From an uncultured Flavobacteriaceae bacterium (lineage in GTDB: Bacteria > Bacteroidota > Bacteroidia > Flavobacteriales > Flavobacteriaceae): 10,254 nt of DNA. The position numbers and the translations under genes were made by a program. Positions 1-8,108 of this stretch are shown piece by piece (the first letter of the stretch is position 1; the number at the start of each line of letters is the position of its first letter). Where the stretch lies: the NCBI GenBank assembly GCA_938074515.1, contig CALJFV010000034.1, positions 1 through 10,254 on the forward strand, written 5' to 3'. Under the pieces are notes generated by a model. It did no database searches, was not told the DNA's origin, and was given only the letters and a program-made list of their open reading frames with translations.

Positions 1-1
1 A

Positions 2-874
2 AACTCAAAACTCTTTCAGGTCTCCAGGGAGTTTTATGTCGTTTATGAAAATGTTGTAGGTCTTGAGGAGGGTGCTCCAGTGACGGTAAATGGAATGCGG
101 ATAGGAAAAGTTAAAAACCTTTCTTTAGCAAATATCGCGGGGGACGGAGTTCTAGTCGCCTTTATACTGGAAAGTGATTTCGAGTTCCCCAAAAGTAGTG
201 TGATTAAGATTTACGCCTCGGGCATTATTGGAGGAAATAATTTAGCGATATTTCCCGCGGCAGGGGATTCTGTAATGGCAAAGGCCGGCGATACCCTGCG
301 GGGAGAACTTGAGTCTGGAATGATTGATGGTCTGATTGAAAAGTTTTCGCCTATCGAAAAAAGTCTTCTCTCCACATTAACAAAAGTAGATTCAGTAATC
401 TCAGATATTGATCAAGTTTTGGATGCGCGTTCAAAAGAACACTTACGTCAAAGTATGGAAAGCTTAAGTGTGGCCATGGATCAACTCAGTCAAACAGCTA
501 CAGGATTAAATGTTCTTGTGGATCGCAATCAAAATGAACTTGATGCCGCCTTTAAAAGTATTTTAAAGACCTCAACTAATTTGGAGACCATCACGGACTC
601 AATTGCAGCAGTCAATACAGCTCAAATACTCAAAGATCTTTCGGGATCTATCAGTGCTTTAAACCAAATCACCAGCTCAATGGCTCGGGGCGAAGGCAGT
701 CTTGGCGCTTTAATCAAGGATGACAATTTGTATCAAGATTTAAGAACCCTCACTGAGGATGCTCAAAATTTACTGAAGGATATAAAAAGTCAACCAAAAC
801 GCTATGTTCATTTTTCCCTTTTTAGTCGAAAAGATGAGCTCCAGGAAGACCAAACGAACAAAAAGGATAATTGA
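2..874 (+). CDS. MCE/MlaD-family lipid transport protein, 5' partial
   Basis: Substrate-binding component of an MCE-type lipid transporter, expected to be anchored in the inner membrane and to face the periplasm. The frame is open from base 2, so the gene starts left of the window; a GTG at 80 is internal, because the codons before it encode conserved MCE sequence. In the 290 visible residues, the MCE core includes GLEEGAPVTVNGMRIGKV (about 20-37) and ASGIIGGNNLAI (about 72-83). A long helical region with hydrophobic heptads covers about 115-230. The tail carries GSLGALIKDDNLY (about 232-244) and DIKSQPKRYVHFSLF (about 260-274), which I recognise as typical of Bacteroidota MlaD-like proteins. 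The N-terminal membrane anchor is missing with the cut end. No MlaE permease or MlaF ATPase gene lies downstream. The stop shares one base with the next ATG, suggesting translational coupling. Confidence 0.9.
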   Translation, partial: NSKLFQVSREFYVVYENVVGLEEGAPVTVNGMRIGKVKNLSLANIAGDGVLVAFILESDFEFPKSSVIKIYASGIIGGNNLAIFPAAGDSVMAKAGDTLRGELESGMIDGLIEKFSPIEKSLLSTLTKVDSVISDIDQVLDARSKEHLRQSMESLSVAMDQLSQTATGLNVLVDRNQNELDAAFKSILKTSTNLETITDSIAAVNTAQILKDLSGSISALNQITSSMARGEGSLGALIKDDNLYQDLRTLTEDAQNLLKDIKSQPKRYVHFSLFSRKDELQEDQTNKKDN

Positions 875-2154
875 TGGGAGCTTGGCCAAGTCTTTCTAAT
901 GTCATCTTTGCCCTAATATTTGGGGCAGGCGTGGGTTATTTTACCTTTAACATGCGTCGTCTTGTTGCACTGATTAAAAAAGGGCGGCCAGTAGGTCCTG
1001 TAGCGCATAAAAAGGAGCGTTGGCGCAATGTACTTTACATCGCTTTAGGCCAATCTAAATTGGTCAAGCGCCCTGTATCTGGATTGATGCACGTATTGGT
1101 TTATTTAGGCTTTGTAATTATTAATATTGAAGTTCTAGAAATTGTCATCGACGGTTTGTTTGGCACCCACCGTATATTTCAATTTATAGGACCTGCCTAT
1201 GGGGTGCTCATTGGTCTTTTTGAAGTATTGGCGGTTTTGGTATTTTTTGCTGTAGTTATTTTTTGGCTGCGCCGTAATGCTTTGAAATTAAAGCGCTTTT
1301 GGTCACCAGAGATGTCCGGTTGGCCAAAAAAGGACGCCAATCTAATTTTGTATTTCGAAATGGTTCTAATGGGCCTATTTCTGATGATGAATGCCTCTGA
1401 TTTAAGTTTTCAACAGTTGAATCAAGGCAATTGGATATCGGGCTCCATTTATTCGATGATTCAAGATTGGCCTCAGGCGCAATTGCATCTAATTGAACGC
1501 ATTTGTTGGTGGACCCACATTGTCGGAATCTTAGGTTTTTTGAATTATTTATATTTTTCTAAACATCTGCACATTCTCTTGGCTTTCCCAAATGTTTATT
1601 ACGGGCGTGTAACTCCTGCTGGCCAATTTGAAAATTTAGACTCGGTTACCGAACAAGTGAAGCTCATGATGGATCCAGCAGCGGATCCGTATGCTGCGCA
1701 ACCAGAAGGTACGGTTCCAGAAAAATTTGGGGCCAGTGACGTGACTGATTTGACTCAAGTGCAGTTACTCAATGCCATGACCTGTACTGAATGTGGTCGG
1801 TGTACAAGCGAATGTCCTGCCAACCAGACGGGTAAATTGTTGTCTCCGCGAAAAATAATGATGGATACAAGGGATCGTTTAATGGCATTGCCAAAAGAAG
1901 GAGAGAGCAAACAACTTCTAGACGATTATATCAGTCGCGATGAATTGTGGGCATGTACGACTTGTAATGCCTGTGTTGAAGCCTGCCCAGTAAGTATTGA
2001 CCCCGTATCGATTATCATGGCCATGCGTCAATATTTGGTTATGGAGCAATCTGCGGCACCATCAGAACTCAATGTAACCATGAGTAACATAGAAAACAAC
2101 GCTGCGCCTTGGCCTTTTAACCAGCAAGACCGCGGCAATTGGATTAATGAATAA
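874..2154 (+). CDS. NarI-like membrane protein with double 4Fe-4S domain
   Basis: Membrane electron-transfer protein of 426 residues. An in-frame TTG at 871 is possible, but the ATG at 874 is preferred: it makes a TGATG junction with the upstream stop and has AAAGG about 7 bases before it. There are about five hydrophobic segments (roughly 8-26, 69-95, 107-132, 157-173, 211-228), with histidines in or next to them (H73, H205, H215, H231, H233) that could bind heme b as in NarI. The C-terminal cytoplasmic part has two CxxCxxCxxxC motifs, Cys304/307/310/314 and Cys361/364/367/371, the pattern for two 4Fe-4S clusters. Such proteins pair with CCG-domain proteins (HdrE/HdrD-like) to exchange electrons with menaquinone; in EtfD/EMO proteins both parts are one chain. 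The CCG partner here is at 2607-3398. The redox role is well supported; the natural electron donor is inferred. The last 8 bases overlap the next gene. Confidence 0.88.
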   Translation: MGAWPSLSNVIFALIFGAGVGYFTFNMRRLVALIKKGRPVGPVAHKKERWRNVLYIALGQSKLVKRPVSGLMHVLVYLGFVIINIEVLEIVIDGLFGTHRIFQFIGPAYGVLIGLFEVLAVLVFFAVVIFWLRRNALKLKRFWSPEMSGWPKKDANLILYFEMVLMGLFLMMNASDLSFQQLNQGNWISGSIYSMIQDWPQAQLHLIERICWWTHIVGILGFLNYLYFSKHLHILLAFPNVYYGRVTPAGQFENLDSVTEQVKLMMDPAADPYAAQPEGTVPEKFGASDVTDLTQVQLLNAMTCTECGRCTSECPANQTGKLLSPRKIMMDTRDRLMALPKEGESKQLLDDYISRDELWACTTCNACVEACPVSIDPVSIIMAMRQYLVMEQSAAPSELNVTMSNIENNAAPWPFNQQDRGNWINE

Positions 2155-2596
2155 GCAAAGGAAAATGAGCAATAACGCAGATCATTTATTAAACAAAAAA
2201 GAAGAGCAAGGACATACCGTAAGTCCAGTTTTACCTGAAGGAATTAAGAATTACTTGATCGATATAGACGGGACCATATGCGATGATATCCCTAATGAGG
2301 AGCCAGAACGTATGGCTACGGCAGAGGTTTATCCCGATGCACTTAAAACCCTTAATCGGTGGTACGAACAAGGTCATATCATTTGTTTTTTTACCTCACG
2401 AACTGAAGAACATAGAAAAGTGACCGAGGATTGGCTCTCACAGCACGGATTTAAATATCACAGTTTGTTAATGGGTAAACCACGTGGAGGAAACTATCAT
2501 TGGATTGACAATCACTTAGTAAAAGCCACCCGATACAACGGAAAGTTTACCGATCTTGTGGAAAAGGAAGTAACAATTCAAGTGTTTAACGATTAA
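2147..2596 (+). CDS. Small HAD-superfamily phosphatase
   Basis: Predicted cytoplasmic Mg-dependent phosphohydrolase of 149 residues. All four HAD motifs are visible: motif I DIDGT at 39-43 (nucleophile Asp39, acid/base Asp41), motif II FFTSR at 81-85 (Thr83 or Ser84), motif III Lys111 in GKPRGG, and motif IV HWIDN with Asp121. Only a short segment lies between motifs I and II, so there is no large C1 cap and the protein is a minimal HAD. The substrate cannot be read from the sequence; relatives in this phylum are sometimes named as phosphoheptose-related, which I would not adopt. The ATG at 2147 overlaps the previous gene by 8 bases; an ATG at 2165, preceded by AAAGGAA, would remove six residues and the overlap. 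The first 30 residues are polar and look unconserved. The gene sits between the two likely halves of a redox module. Confidence 0.85.
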   Translation: MNKQRKMSNNADHLLNKKEEQGHTVSPVLPEGIKNYLIDIDGTICDDIPNEEPERMATAEVYPDALKTLNRWYEQGHIICFFTSRTEEHRKVTEDWLSQHGFKYHSLLMGKPRGGNYHWIDNHLVKATRYNGKFTDLVEKEVTIQVFND

Positions 2597-2606
2597 TAGA
2601 AGCGTT

Positions 2607-3398
2607 ATGGAAAAGGCATTAAACGTACCCACTATGGCTGAATGCCAAGCACAAGGAAAACTCCCAGAGGTTTTATTTTGGGTGGGCTGTGCGGGTAGTT
2701 TTGATGACCGGGCGAAAAAAATAACCAAAGCCTTTGCCAAATTGTTGCAAGCCAGTGGGGTTTCATTTGCGGTTCTGGGGGCAGAAGAGGGCTGCACAGG
2801 GGACCCTGCCAAACGATCTGGAAATGAGTTTTTGTTTCAGATGCAAGCCATGATGAACATTGAAGTCCTCAATGGTTATGGAGTAGGGCAGATCGTTACG
2901 ACTTGCCCACACTGTTTTAATACACTAAAAAATGAATATCCTGGTTTGGGAGGCAGTTACCAAGTGATGCACCATACCCAGTTCCTAAAAAACCTTATGG
3001 ACAGTGGTCGCTTGAAAGTTTCTGGGGGAAGTTTTCGAGGCAAGAAAATTACTTATCACGACCCTTGTTACCTCGGACGGGCTAATGGTGAATATGAAGC
3101 GCCAAGAGCACTTTTATCTGCTTTAGAATCTGAACTCATTGAAATGAAGCGTTGTAAAACACGTGGTTTGTGCTGTGGTGCAGGAGGTGCCCAGATGTTT
3201 AAGGAGCCAGAAAAAGGCAATAAAGACATCAATATCGAGCGCTCAGAAGAGGCAATTGAAACGGGTGCTTCTTTCGTGGCCACAGGATGTCCTTTTTGTA
3301 ACACCATGATGACCGACGGCGTTACCGCAAAAGGTGCCGAATCTAAAGTCGCTGTAATGGATGTTGCGGAACTTATCGCCAAAGCGGCTGATTTGTAA
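2607..3398 (+). CDS. CCG-domain Fe-S oxidoreductase, HdrD/GlpC-like
   Basis: Soluble or membrane-associated electron-transfer protein of 263 residues with two cysteine-rich CCG domains, the family found in HdrB/HdrD, GlpC, LutA and the C-terminal part of EtfD. The first domain shows Cys28 (VGCAGS), Cys63 (EEGCTGD) and Cys100/Cys103 (CPHC); its middle motif has one Cys instead of CC. The second domain is complete: Cys154 (DPCYLGR), Cys189-Cys190 (CCGAGG) and Cys228/Cys231 (CPFC). In family members the complete motif can hold a noncubane or 4Fe-4S cluster. There is no hydrophobic anchor, so it likely docks on the membrane Fe-S protein encoded at 874-2154, taking electrons from a donor such as electron-transfer flavoprotein. 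The ATG is 10 bases after the HAD stop. Family assignment is strong; donor and acceptor are inferred. Confidence 0.88.
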   Translation: MEKALNVPTMAECQAQGKLPEVLFWVGCAGSFDDRAKKITKAFAKLLQASGVSFAVLGAEEGCTGDPAKRSGNEFLFQMQAMMNIEVLNGYGVGQIVTTCPHCFNTLKNEYPGLGGSYQVMHHTQFLKNLMDSGRLKVSGGSFRGKKITYHDPCYLGRANGEYEAPRALLSALESELIEMKRCKTRGLCCGAGGAQMFKEPEKGNKDINIERSEEAIETGASFVATGCPFCNTMMTDGVTAKGAESKVAVMDVAELIAKAADL

Positions 3399-3418
3399 TA
3401 TAAATAATAACATAAGCC

Positions 3419-3904
3419 ATGTTGATTTCTTTCGACAGTTTACCGGATCATTCCAGGATTTGGATTTATCCCTCTAATCGAAAGCTCTCCGAACAAGAAA
3501 TTTTTTTAGTGAAGGAGCGGACGACAGAATTTTTAACTCAATGGACGGCCCATGGTGCAGATCTGATGGCTGGTTTTGACTTGCCGTACGATCGTTTTTT
3601 AGTGATCGGCTTGAATCAAGATCAAGCCGCTGCCTCGGGTTGCAGTATTGATGCTTCCGTACGCTTTATTCAGTCACTTCAAGAAGAGTTGGGCATTGAT
3701 CTTCTGGATAAAATGAATGTCACTTTTTATTCTGGAGATTTTATTGCGCACAAATCATTGATCGAATTCAAAAAAATGGCTAAAAACAAGTCGGTTTCGC
3801 GAAATACGGTGGTATTTAATAATTTGGTCAACACAAAAGAAGAATACCTTAATTATTGGGAGGTGCCCGCCCATGAAAGTTGGCACAATCGCTTTTTACC
3901 TTAA
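3419..3904 (+). CDS. Conserved protein of unknown function (161 aa)
   Basis: I do not recognise a characterised function. The 161-residue protein is soluble, with no signal peptide, no membrane segment and no cysteine cluster (Cys is rare). It is mixed alpha/beta in appearance, with motifs such as SRIWIYPSNRKLSE near the start, GFDLPYDRFLVIGL (about 53-66) in the middle and a C-terminal NNLVNTKEEYLNYWEVPA stretch. From memory, similar proteins in Bacteroidota are labelled 'ABC transporter ATPase', but there is no Walker A (GxxxxGK[ST]), signature or Walker B motif here, so that name would be wrong. It starts 20 bases after the CCG-protein stop and belongs to the same gene run, which suggests some link to the Fe-S module, but this is only context. 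Coding status is supported by clean reading and tight spacing. Confidence 0.75.
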   Translation: MLISFDSLPDHSRIWIYPSNRKLSEQEIFLVKERTTEFLTQWTAHGADLMAGFDLPYDRFLVIGLNQDQAAASGCSIDASVRFIQSLQEELGIDLLDKMNVTFYSGDFIAHKSLIEFKKMAKNKSVSRNTVVFNNLVNTKEEYLNYWEVPAHESWHNRFLP

Positions 3905-3935
3905 AGTCTATTTTTTGCCAAGCCCTGTATTCCTT

Positions 3936-6932
3936 ATGAGCCGTGTAATTCTGGTATTTTTATTCAGTTTCTTTTTTTCTTGGACTAATGCCCAAGAAAA
4001 AACACGTGCGGGTTCAGCACTAGATCCTTTGCTGGATAAAGACCAAGCTGAGAGACAAGAGCGATGGGTGGATAGTGTTTACACCAGTATGAACTTAGAC
4101 CAAAAGTTAGGTCAACTTTTTATGATTGACGCCTATTCTCAAGAAGGTCATGAAAAGAGAGAGAAGTTAGCGGCCCTGATTAAAAAGTATCATATAGGAG
4201 GAGTTATATTTTCTAAAGGGGGACCTGTTCGTCAAGCAAAGTGGCTAAATCGTTTTCAAGAGGTGAGTCAAGTCCCCCTATTAGTGGCTATGGATGCCGA
4301 ATGGGGACTGGCTATGCGTTTAGATTCTACCTATGCCTTTCCCTGGAACATGACTTTGGGCGCAATTAAAAACAGAGCACTGATCCATAAAACAGGGCAG
4401 CATATAGGGGATCATCTAAAGCGTATGGGCGTGCATATAAATTTTGCTCCTGTAGTTTACCTCAATACAAATCCAGCCAATCCTATTATTGGCAACAGAG
4501 CCTTTGGTTCGGACCCTGAGCAGGTGACTGAATCCGCTCAAGCCTTTATGAAGGGAATGATGTCTTCAGGAGTTATGGCCAACGCCAAACATTTTCCGGG
4601 CCATGGAGATACGGATAAGGATTCTCATCTAACCTTACCCACGGTGGGGTTTAGTCGCACGCGCATTAAATCTGTGGAACTATTTCCATATACACCTTTA
4701 TTCCGCTCAGGTTTAGGGAGTGTGATGGTAGCCCATCTCAATGTCCCTAAAATTACGGGTAAAAGAGGATGGCCCACCTCCTTATCTAAAGTCGTGGTCA
4801 CCGATTTGCTGCAAGGTGAAATGGGGTTTAATGGACTAATATTTACAGATGCCCTGAATATGAAAGGGGTCGCGGATTTTAAAAACCCTGGAGATATTGC
4901 TTTGGCTGCCCTTGATGCAGGAAATGATGTTTTATTAATCCCCGAAGATATTCCGGCAACCTTTGCCCGGCTAAATTGGGCGTATAACAATAAAAAACTT
5001 TCAGAGCAGCGTCTAAGCCATTCGGTAAAAAAGATTCTCAAGGCAAAATACTTACTCAGAGCAAATGAATTCAGTGCCATAAAGACAGAACACCTTTTTG
5101 AAGACCTCAACAGACCCAAGGATGACGCTTTGCACTTGTCCCTTATGGAATCCGCTGTAACCTTGCTCGAAAATAAGGAGCAAATACTGCCCATGAGTTT
5201 AAATCAAAATCAAAAAGTGGCTTACATAAGTCTTGGCGAAGAATCAGGCGATGTTTTTTATGATCAGCTTCTGCAATACAAAAATATCGAACGCATACAG
5301 GCCAAAACACTCGATGAGTGTTTGGTACAGCTCCAAGGTTTTGATCGAGTTATTATCGGGGTCCATATGTCGAATGAAAACCCTTGGAAATCTCACAAAC
5401 TATCCAATCAGACCAAAGTTTGGATTCATGAGATTGCCCGGGCCTACAAGGTTGCTTTGACCATTTTTGCCAAGCCATATGCCTTAAATGAAATTGACTC
5501 TATCGATAATTTAGAGGGGGTGATTTTGGCCTATCAAAATAGTTTTTTCGGACAAAAAGCCGCCGCTGAACTCATTTTTGGCGCGATCAGTGCTCAAGGG
5601 CAATTGCCTGTTGACTTGCGTTATTGGACCCAGGGAGCGGGGCTTGTGACCCCGGTGAGACCTATGTTAAAATACGGGATCCCGGAGGGGGTAGGGGTTT
5701 CTTCTGAAAAACTAAAGAAAGTCGATAGCTTGATCGATTTAGGGCTCAGGCAAGGTATGTTTCCAGGAGCTCAAGTCCTTATTGCGCGAAAAGGTCAAAT
5801 TATATATAATCGTGCGGTGGGCTATCACACTTATGACAGCCTGCAAAAAGTACGTCTTACGGATCGATATGACCTCGCATCTTTGACTAAAATATTGGCA
5901 ACGTTACCTTTGGTGATGGAATCCTTCGATCAAGGTGAACTCAATATGGAAACGACTGTAGCGACTATGCTGCCTGACTTCGCCCAGAGCAATAAGGACA
6001 GTATAAGTTTGCTTCGAATGTTATCCCATTACGCGGGTTTTCAAGCTTGGATACCTTATTACAAGGCAACGATAGATTCATTAACGGCGCTACCACGGAC
6101 TCAATATTACAGGTCGATACCGACAGTAATTACCGATACACTAATGACAGATACTTTGGGCCTTAAAAAGGATTCAATTGTGACCTATAGTTTTGATGTT
6201 CCTGTGGCTCAGGGTCTTTATATGCGCCGTGATTACAAAGACAGTATTCTGATCCAAATCAGGGATAGCGAATTGTTACCCAAACTGGTATATAAGTATA
6301 GTGACCTGCCGTTTTATCTCTTGCAGAATTATCTAGAGCAAAAAAATAAAAGCTCCTTAGACAGCCTAGCCTATCGTCACTTTTATGGACCTATAGGGGC
6401 ATGGAGCATGGATTATTTACCCAAAAACAGGGTTGACTTAGACCAAATTGTTCCAACAGAAGAAGACGATTATTTCCGACAGCAAAAAATTCATGGTGAG
6501 GTTCACGACCCTGGAGCGGCTATGCTCGGTGGTGTAGGGGGACATGCCGGATTATTCGCCAATGCTACAGATGTTGCCAAAATGATGCAAATGTACCTTT
6601 GGAAGGGTAGCTACGGCGGTACGCGGTGGATTTCTGAGGCGACAATTGATCGTTTTAATACATGCTACTTCTGTGGTGAGGAGGTTCGTCGGGGCGTAGG
6701 TTTTGATAAGCCACAGCTTGAAGAAGAAGGGCCTACATGCGGCTGCGTCTCTATGACGAGTTTTGGTCATAGTGGGTTTACCGGAACTTTTGCTTGGGCA
6801 GACCCGGAAGCTGAAGTGGTTTATGTATTTTTGTCAAACAGAACTTATCCTTCAGCAGAGAACAGAGCCTTAATCAGCAGTAATCTTAGAACCGAAATTC
6901 AGGCTGCAATTTACCAGGCGATAGTCCATTAG
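3936..6932 (+). CDS. Secreted GH3 (NagZ-like) and class C beta-lactamase-like fusion
   Basis: Predicted periplasmic two-enzyme protein of 998 residues. The ATG at 3936 gives a clean signal peptide of about 19 residues ending TNA|QEK; an upstream ATG at 3873 would overlap the previous gene and bury the signal. Residues about 45-375 form a GH3 barrel with the NagZ-type acid/base loop KHFPGHGDTDKDSH (218-231, dyad Asp229/His231) and nucleophile Asp305 in TDALNM. This predicts a beta-N-acetylhexosaminidase, probably acting on peptidoglycan fragments. Residues about 400-565 resemble the GH3 C-terminal sandwich, ending GQLPVDL. From about 585 there is a class C beta-lactamase/esterase-like domain: Ser649-x-x-Lys652 (ASLTK), Tyr788-Ser-Asp and His945-Ser-Gly replacing KTG. 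HSG in that place is common in esterases and DD-peptidases, so beta-lactamase activity should not be assumed. The Ser-to-Tyr distance (139 residues) is longer than in AmpC (about 86), indicating an insertion of roughly 50 residues. Confidence 0.9.
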   Translation: MSRVILVFLFSFFFSWTNAQEKTRAGSALDPLLDKDQAERQERWVDSVYTSMNLDQKLGQLFMIDAYSQEGHEKREKLAALIKKYHIGGVIFSKGGPVRQAKWLNRFQEVSQVPLLVAMDAEWGLAMRLDSTYAFPWNMTLGAIKNRALIHKTGQHIGDHLKRMGVHINFAPVVYLNTNPANPIIGNRAFGSDPEQVTESAQAFMKGMMSSGVMANAKHFPGHGDTDKDSHLTLPTVGFSRTRIKSVELFPYTPLFRSGLGSVMVAHLNVPKITGKRGWPTSLSKVVVTDLLQGEMGFNGLIFTDALNMKGVADFKNPGDIALAALDAGNDVLLIPEDIPATFARLNWAYNNKKLSEQRLSHSVKKILKAKYLLRANEFSAIKTEHLFEDLNRPKDDALHLSLMESAVTLLENKEQILPMSLNQNQKVAYISLGEESGDVFYDQLLQYKNIERIQAKTLDECLVQLQGFDRVIIGVHMSNENPWKSHKLSNQTKVWIHEIARAYKVALTIFAKPYALNEIDSIDNLEGVILAYQNSFFGQKAAAELIFGAISAQGQLPVDLRYWTQGAGLVTPVRPMLKYGIPEGVGVSSEKLKKVDSLIDLGLRQGMFPGAQVLIARKGQIIYNRAVGYHTYDSLQKVRLTDRYDLASLTKILATLPLVMESFDQGELNMETTVATMLPDFAQSNKDSISLLRMLSHYAGFQAWIPYYKATIDSLTALPRTQYYRSIPTVITDTLMTDTLGLKKDSIVTYSFDVPVAQGLYMRRDYKDSILIQIRDSELLPKLVYKYSDLPFYLLQNYLEQKNKSSLDSLAYRHFYGPIGAWSMDYLPKNRVDLDQIVPTEEDDYFRQQKIHGEVHDPGAAMLGGVGGHAGLFANATDVAKMMQMYLWKGSYGGTRWISEATIDRFNTCYFCGEEVRRGVGFDKPQLEEEGPTCGCVSMTSFGHSGFTGTFAWADPEAEVVYVFLSNRTYPSAENRALISSNLRTEIQAAIYQAIVH

Positions 6933-6968
6933 GTTGTGAGGAGTAATTCAGAAATTTAACGACTGCCT

Positions 6969-8108
6969 ATGAATATTGCGATTGTTTGTTATCCAACCTT
7001 TGGAGGTAGTGGTGTCTTGGCTACAGAACTAGGCATCGCTCTCGCGGACATGGGGCATCAGGTGCATTTTGTGACTTACAAACAGCCAGTTAAACTTGCT
7101 TTACTTTCTCATCATGTTTATTTTCACGAGGTTGCGGTCCCAGATTATCCATTATTTCGTTATCAACCATACGAATTAGCGCTTTCGAGCACGCTCGTTA
7201 ATGTGGTTAAAGATCACAATATCGAAATTTTACATGTTCATTATGCGATTCCTCATGCTTATGCAGGTTTTATGGCGCAGCAAATGCTTCTAGAAGAAGG
7301 AATAAAAATACCGATGGTAACTACCTTGCACGGGACGGACATTACCTTAGTGGGCAATCATCCATTTTACAAGCCCGCCGTGACTTTCAGTATCAACAAA
7401 AGTGATGCGGTAACCTCAGTTTCTGAAAGTCTGAAGCAAGACACCTTAACTCATTTTCCGATTAAAAGACCTATTGAGGTTATTCCGAACTTCATTGATT
7501 TGTCTAAAATGGACCAACAAGATGGACCTTGCGAACGTGGTGCAATGGCCGAGCCTCATGAACGCATTATTACTCATGTGAGTAATTTACGTCCAGTAAA
7601 GCGTCTGTTGGATGTGGTTGAGATATTTGACCGTGTGGTGGCCCAATGTCCTGCGCGACTGGTCATAGTAGGTGATGGGCCCGACAAAGCCCCAGCTAAA
7701 GCCTTAATCGAGCAAAAAGGGCTCAAGTCTAAAGTACAGTTTATGGGCAATAGCGATGAGGTACATAAGATTCTGTGTTTAACCGATTTGTTTTTGCTGC
7801 CCTCACAAATAGAGAGCTTCGGATTGGCGGCCTTAGAGGCCATGGCTTGTCGCGTCCCAGTTATTTCAACCAATGTTGGTGGGCTTTCAGAGGTTAATGT
7901 ACATGGTTATAGTGGTTATTTGTCCGACGTAGGGGATGTCGAATCTATGGCCGAGAACGCCTTATCTATTTTAATGGACGACGCTACTTTAGATCGATTT
8001 AAAGATCAGGCTCGGGCCCAAGCACAAAATTTCTCTATTGATTTAGTTGTGCCACAGTATGAGGCTCTTTACAAGAAAACTATCGCTGAAACAGAATTAG
8101 CGGTCTAG
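6969..8108 (+). CDS. bshA: N-acetyl-alpha-D-glucosaminyl L-malate synthase BshA
   Basis: GT4-family retaining glycosyltransferase, 379 residues, the usual BshA length. It joins UDP-GlcNAc and L-malate, the first step of bacillithiol synthesis in the cytoplasm. The N-terminal domain opens with MNIAIVCYPTFGGSGVLATE, where the GGSG loop (12-15) binds the nucleotide sugar, and carries HVHYAIPHA (89-97) and LHGTD (120-124). The C-terminal domain has Arg208 and Lys211 of the RPVKR segment for phosphate binding, VGDGP (234-238) and the GT4 ExxxxxxxE motif with Glu282 and Glu290 (ESFGLAALE), followed by GGLSEV. This combination matches BshA rather than a general GT4 enzyme. The ATG at 6969 lies 36 bases after the GH3-fusion stop. 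BshB and BshC are not in the window; in many genomes they are encoded elsewhere. Confidence 0.93.
   Translation: MNIAIVCYPTFGGSGVLATELGIALADMGHQVHFVTYKQPVKLALLSHHVYFHEVAVPDYPLFRYQPYELALSSTLVNVVKDHNIEILHVHYAIPHAYAGFMAQQMLLEEGIKIPMVTTLHGTDITLVGNHPFYKPAVTFSINKSDAVTSVSESLKQDTLTHFPIKRPIEVIPNFIDLSKMDQQDGPCERGAMAEPHERIITHVSNLRPVKRLLDVVEIFDRVVAQCPARLVIVGDGPDKAPAKALIEQKGLKSKVQFMGNSDEVHKILCLTDLFLLPSQIESFGLAALEAMACRVPVISTNVGGLSEVNVHGYSGYLSDVGDVESMAENALSILMDDATLDRFKDQARAQAQNFSIDLVVPQYEALYKKTIAETELAV

Noticed and set aside
80..82. GTG as the start of the MCE gene.
   Set aside because: The same frame is open back to base 2 and the upstream codons encode conserved MCE residues (FYVVYENVVGLEEG), so this GTG is an internal valine codon.
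2516..2812. A 98-codon minus-strand open frame across the HAD/CCG gene junction.
   Set aside because: It is antisense to two recognisable genes, and its product shows no domain or signal I can identify.
3873..3935. Upstream ATG extending the GH3 fusion by 21 residues.
   Set aside because: It would overlap the preceding gene by 32 bases and place a second hydrophobic stretch before a clean signal peptide. The ATG at 3936 gives a standard signal peptide and a 31-base gap.
4677..4709. The peptide ELFPYTPLFRS in the GH3 domain is close to TLFPYTTLFRS, the translation of a common Illumina adapter.
   Set aside because: Only about two thirds of the bases match, with most differences at third codon positions, so the DNA is not adapter. 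The segment also fits the usual GH3 pattern (E-L-x-P-[FY] ... G-x-x-S-V-M-V-A-H-L) with no length change. It is a chance resemblance in a natural protein.
4625..5194. A 189-codon open frame on the minus strand inside the GH3 gene.
   Set aside because: It lies wholly opposite well-conserved GH3 coding sequence with catalytic motifs, and its product has no recognisable domain; it is a shadow frame.
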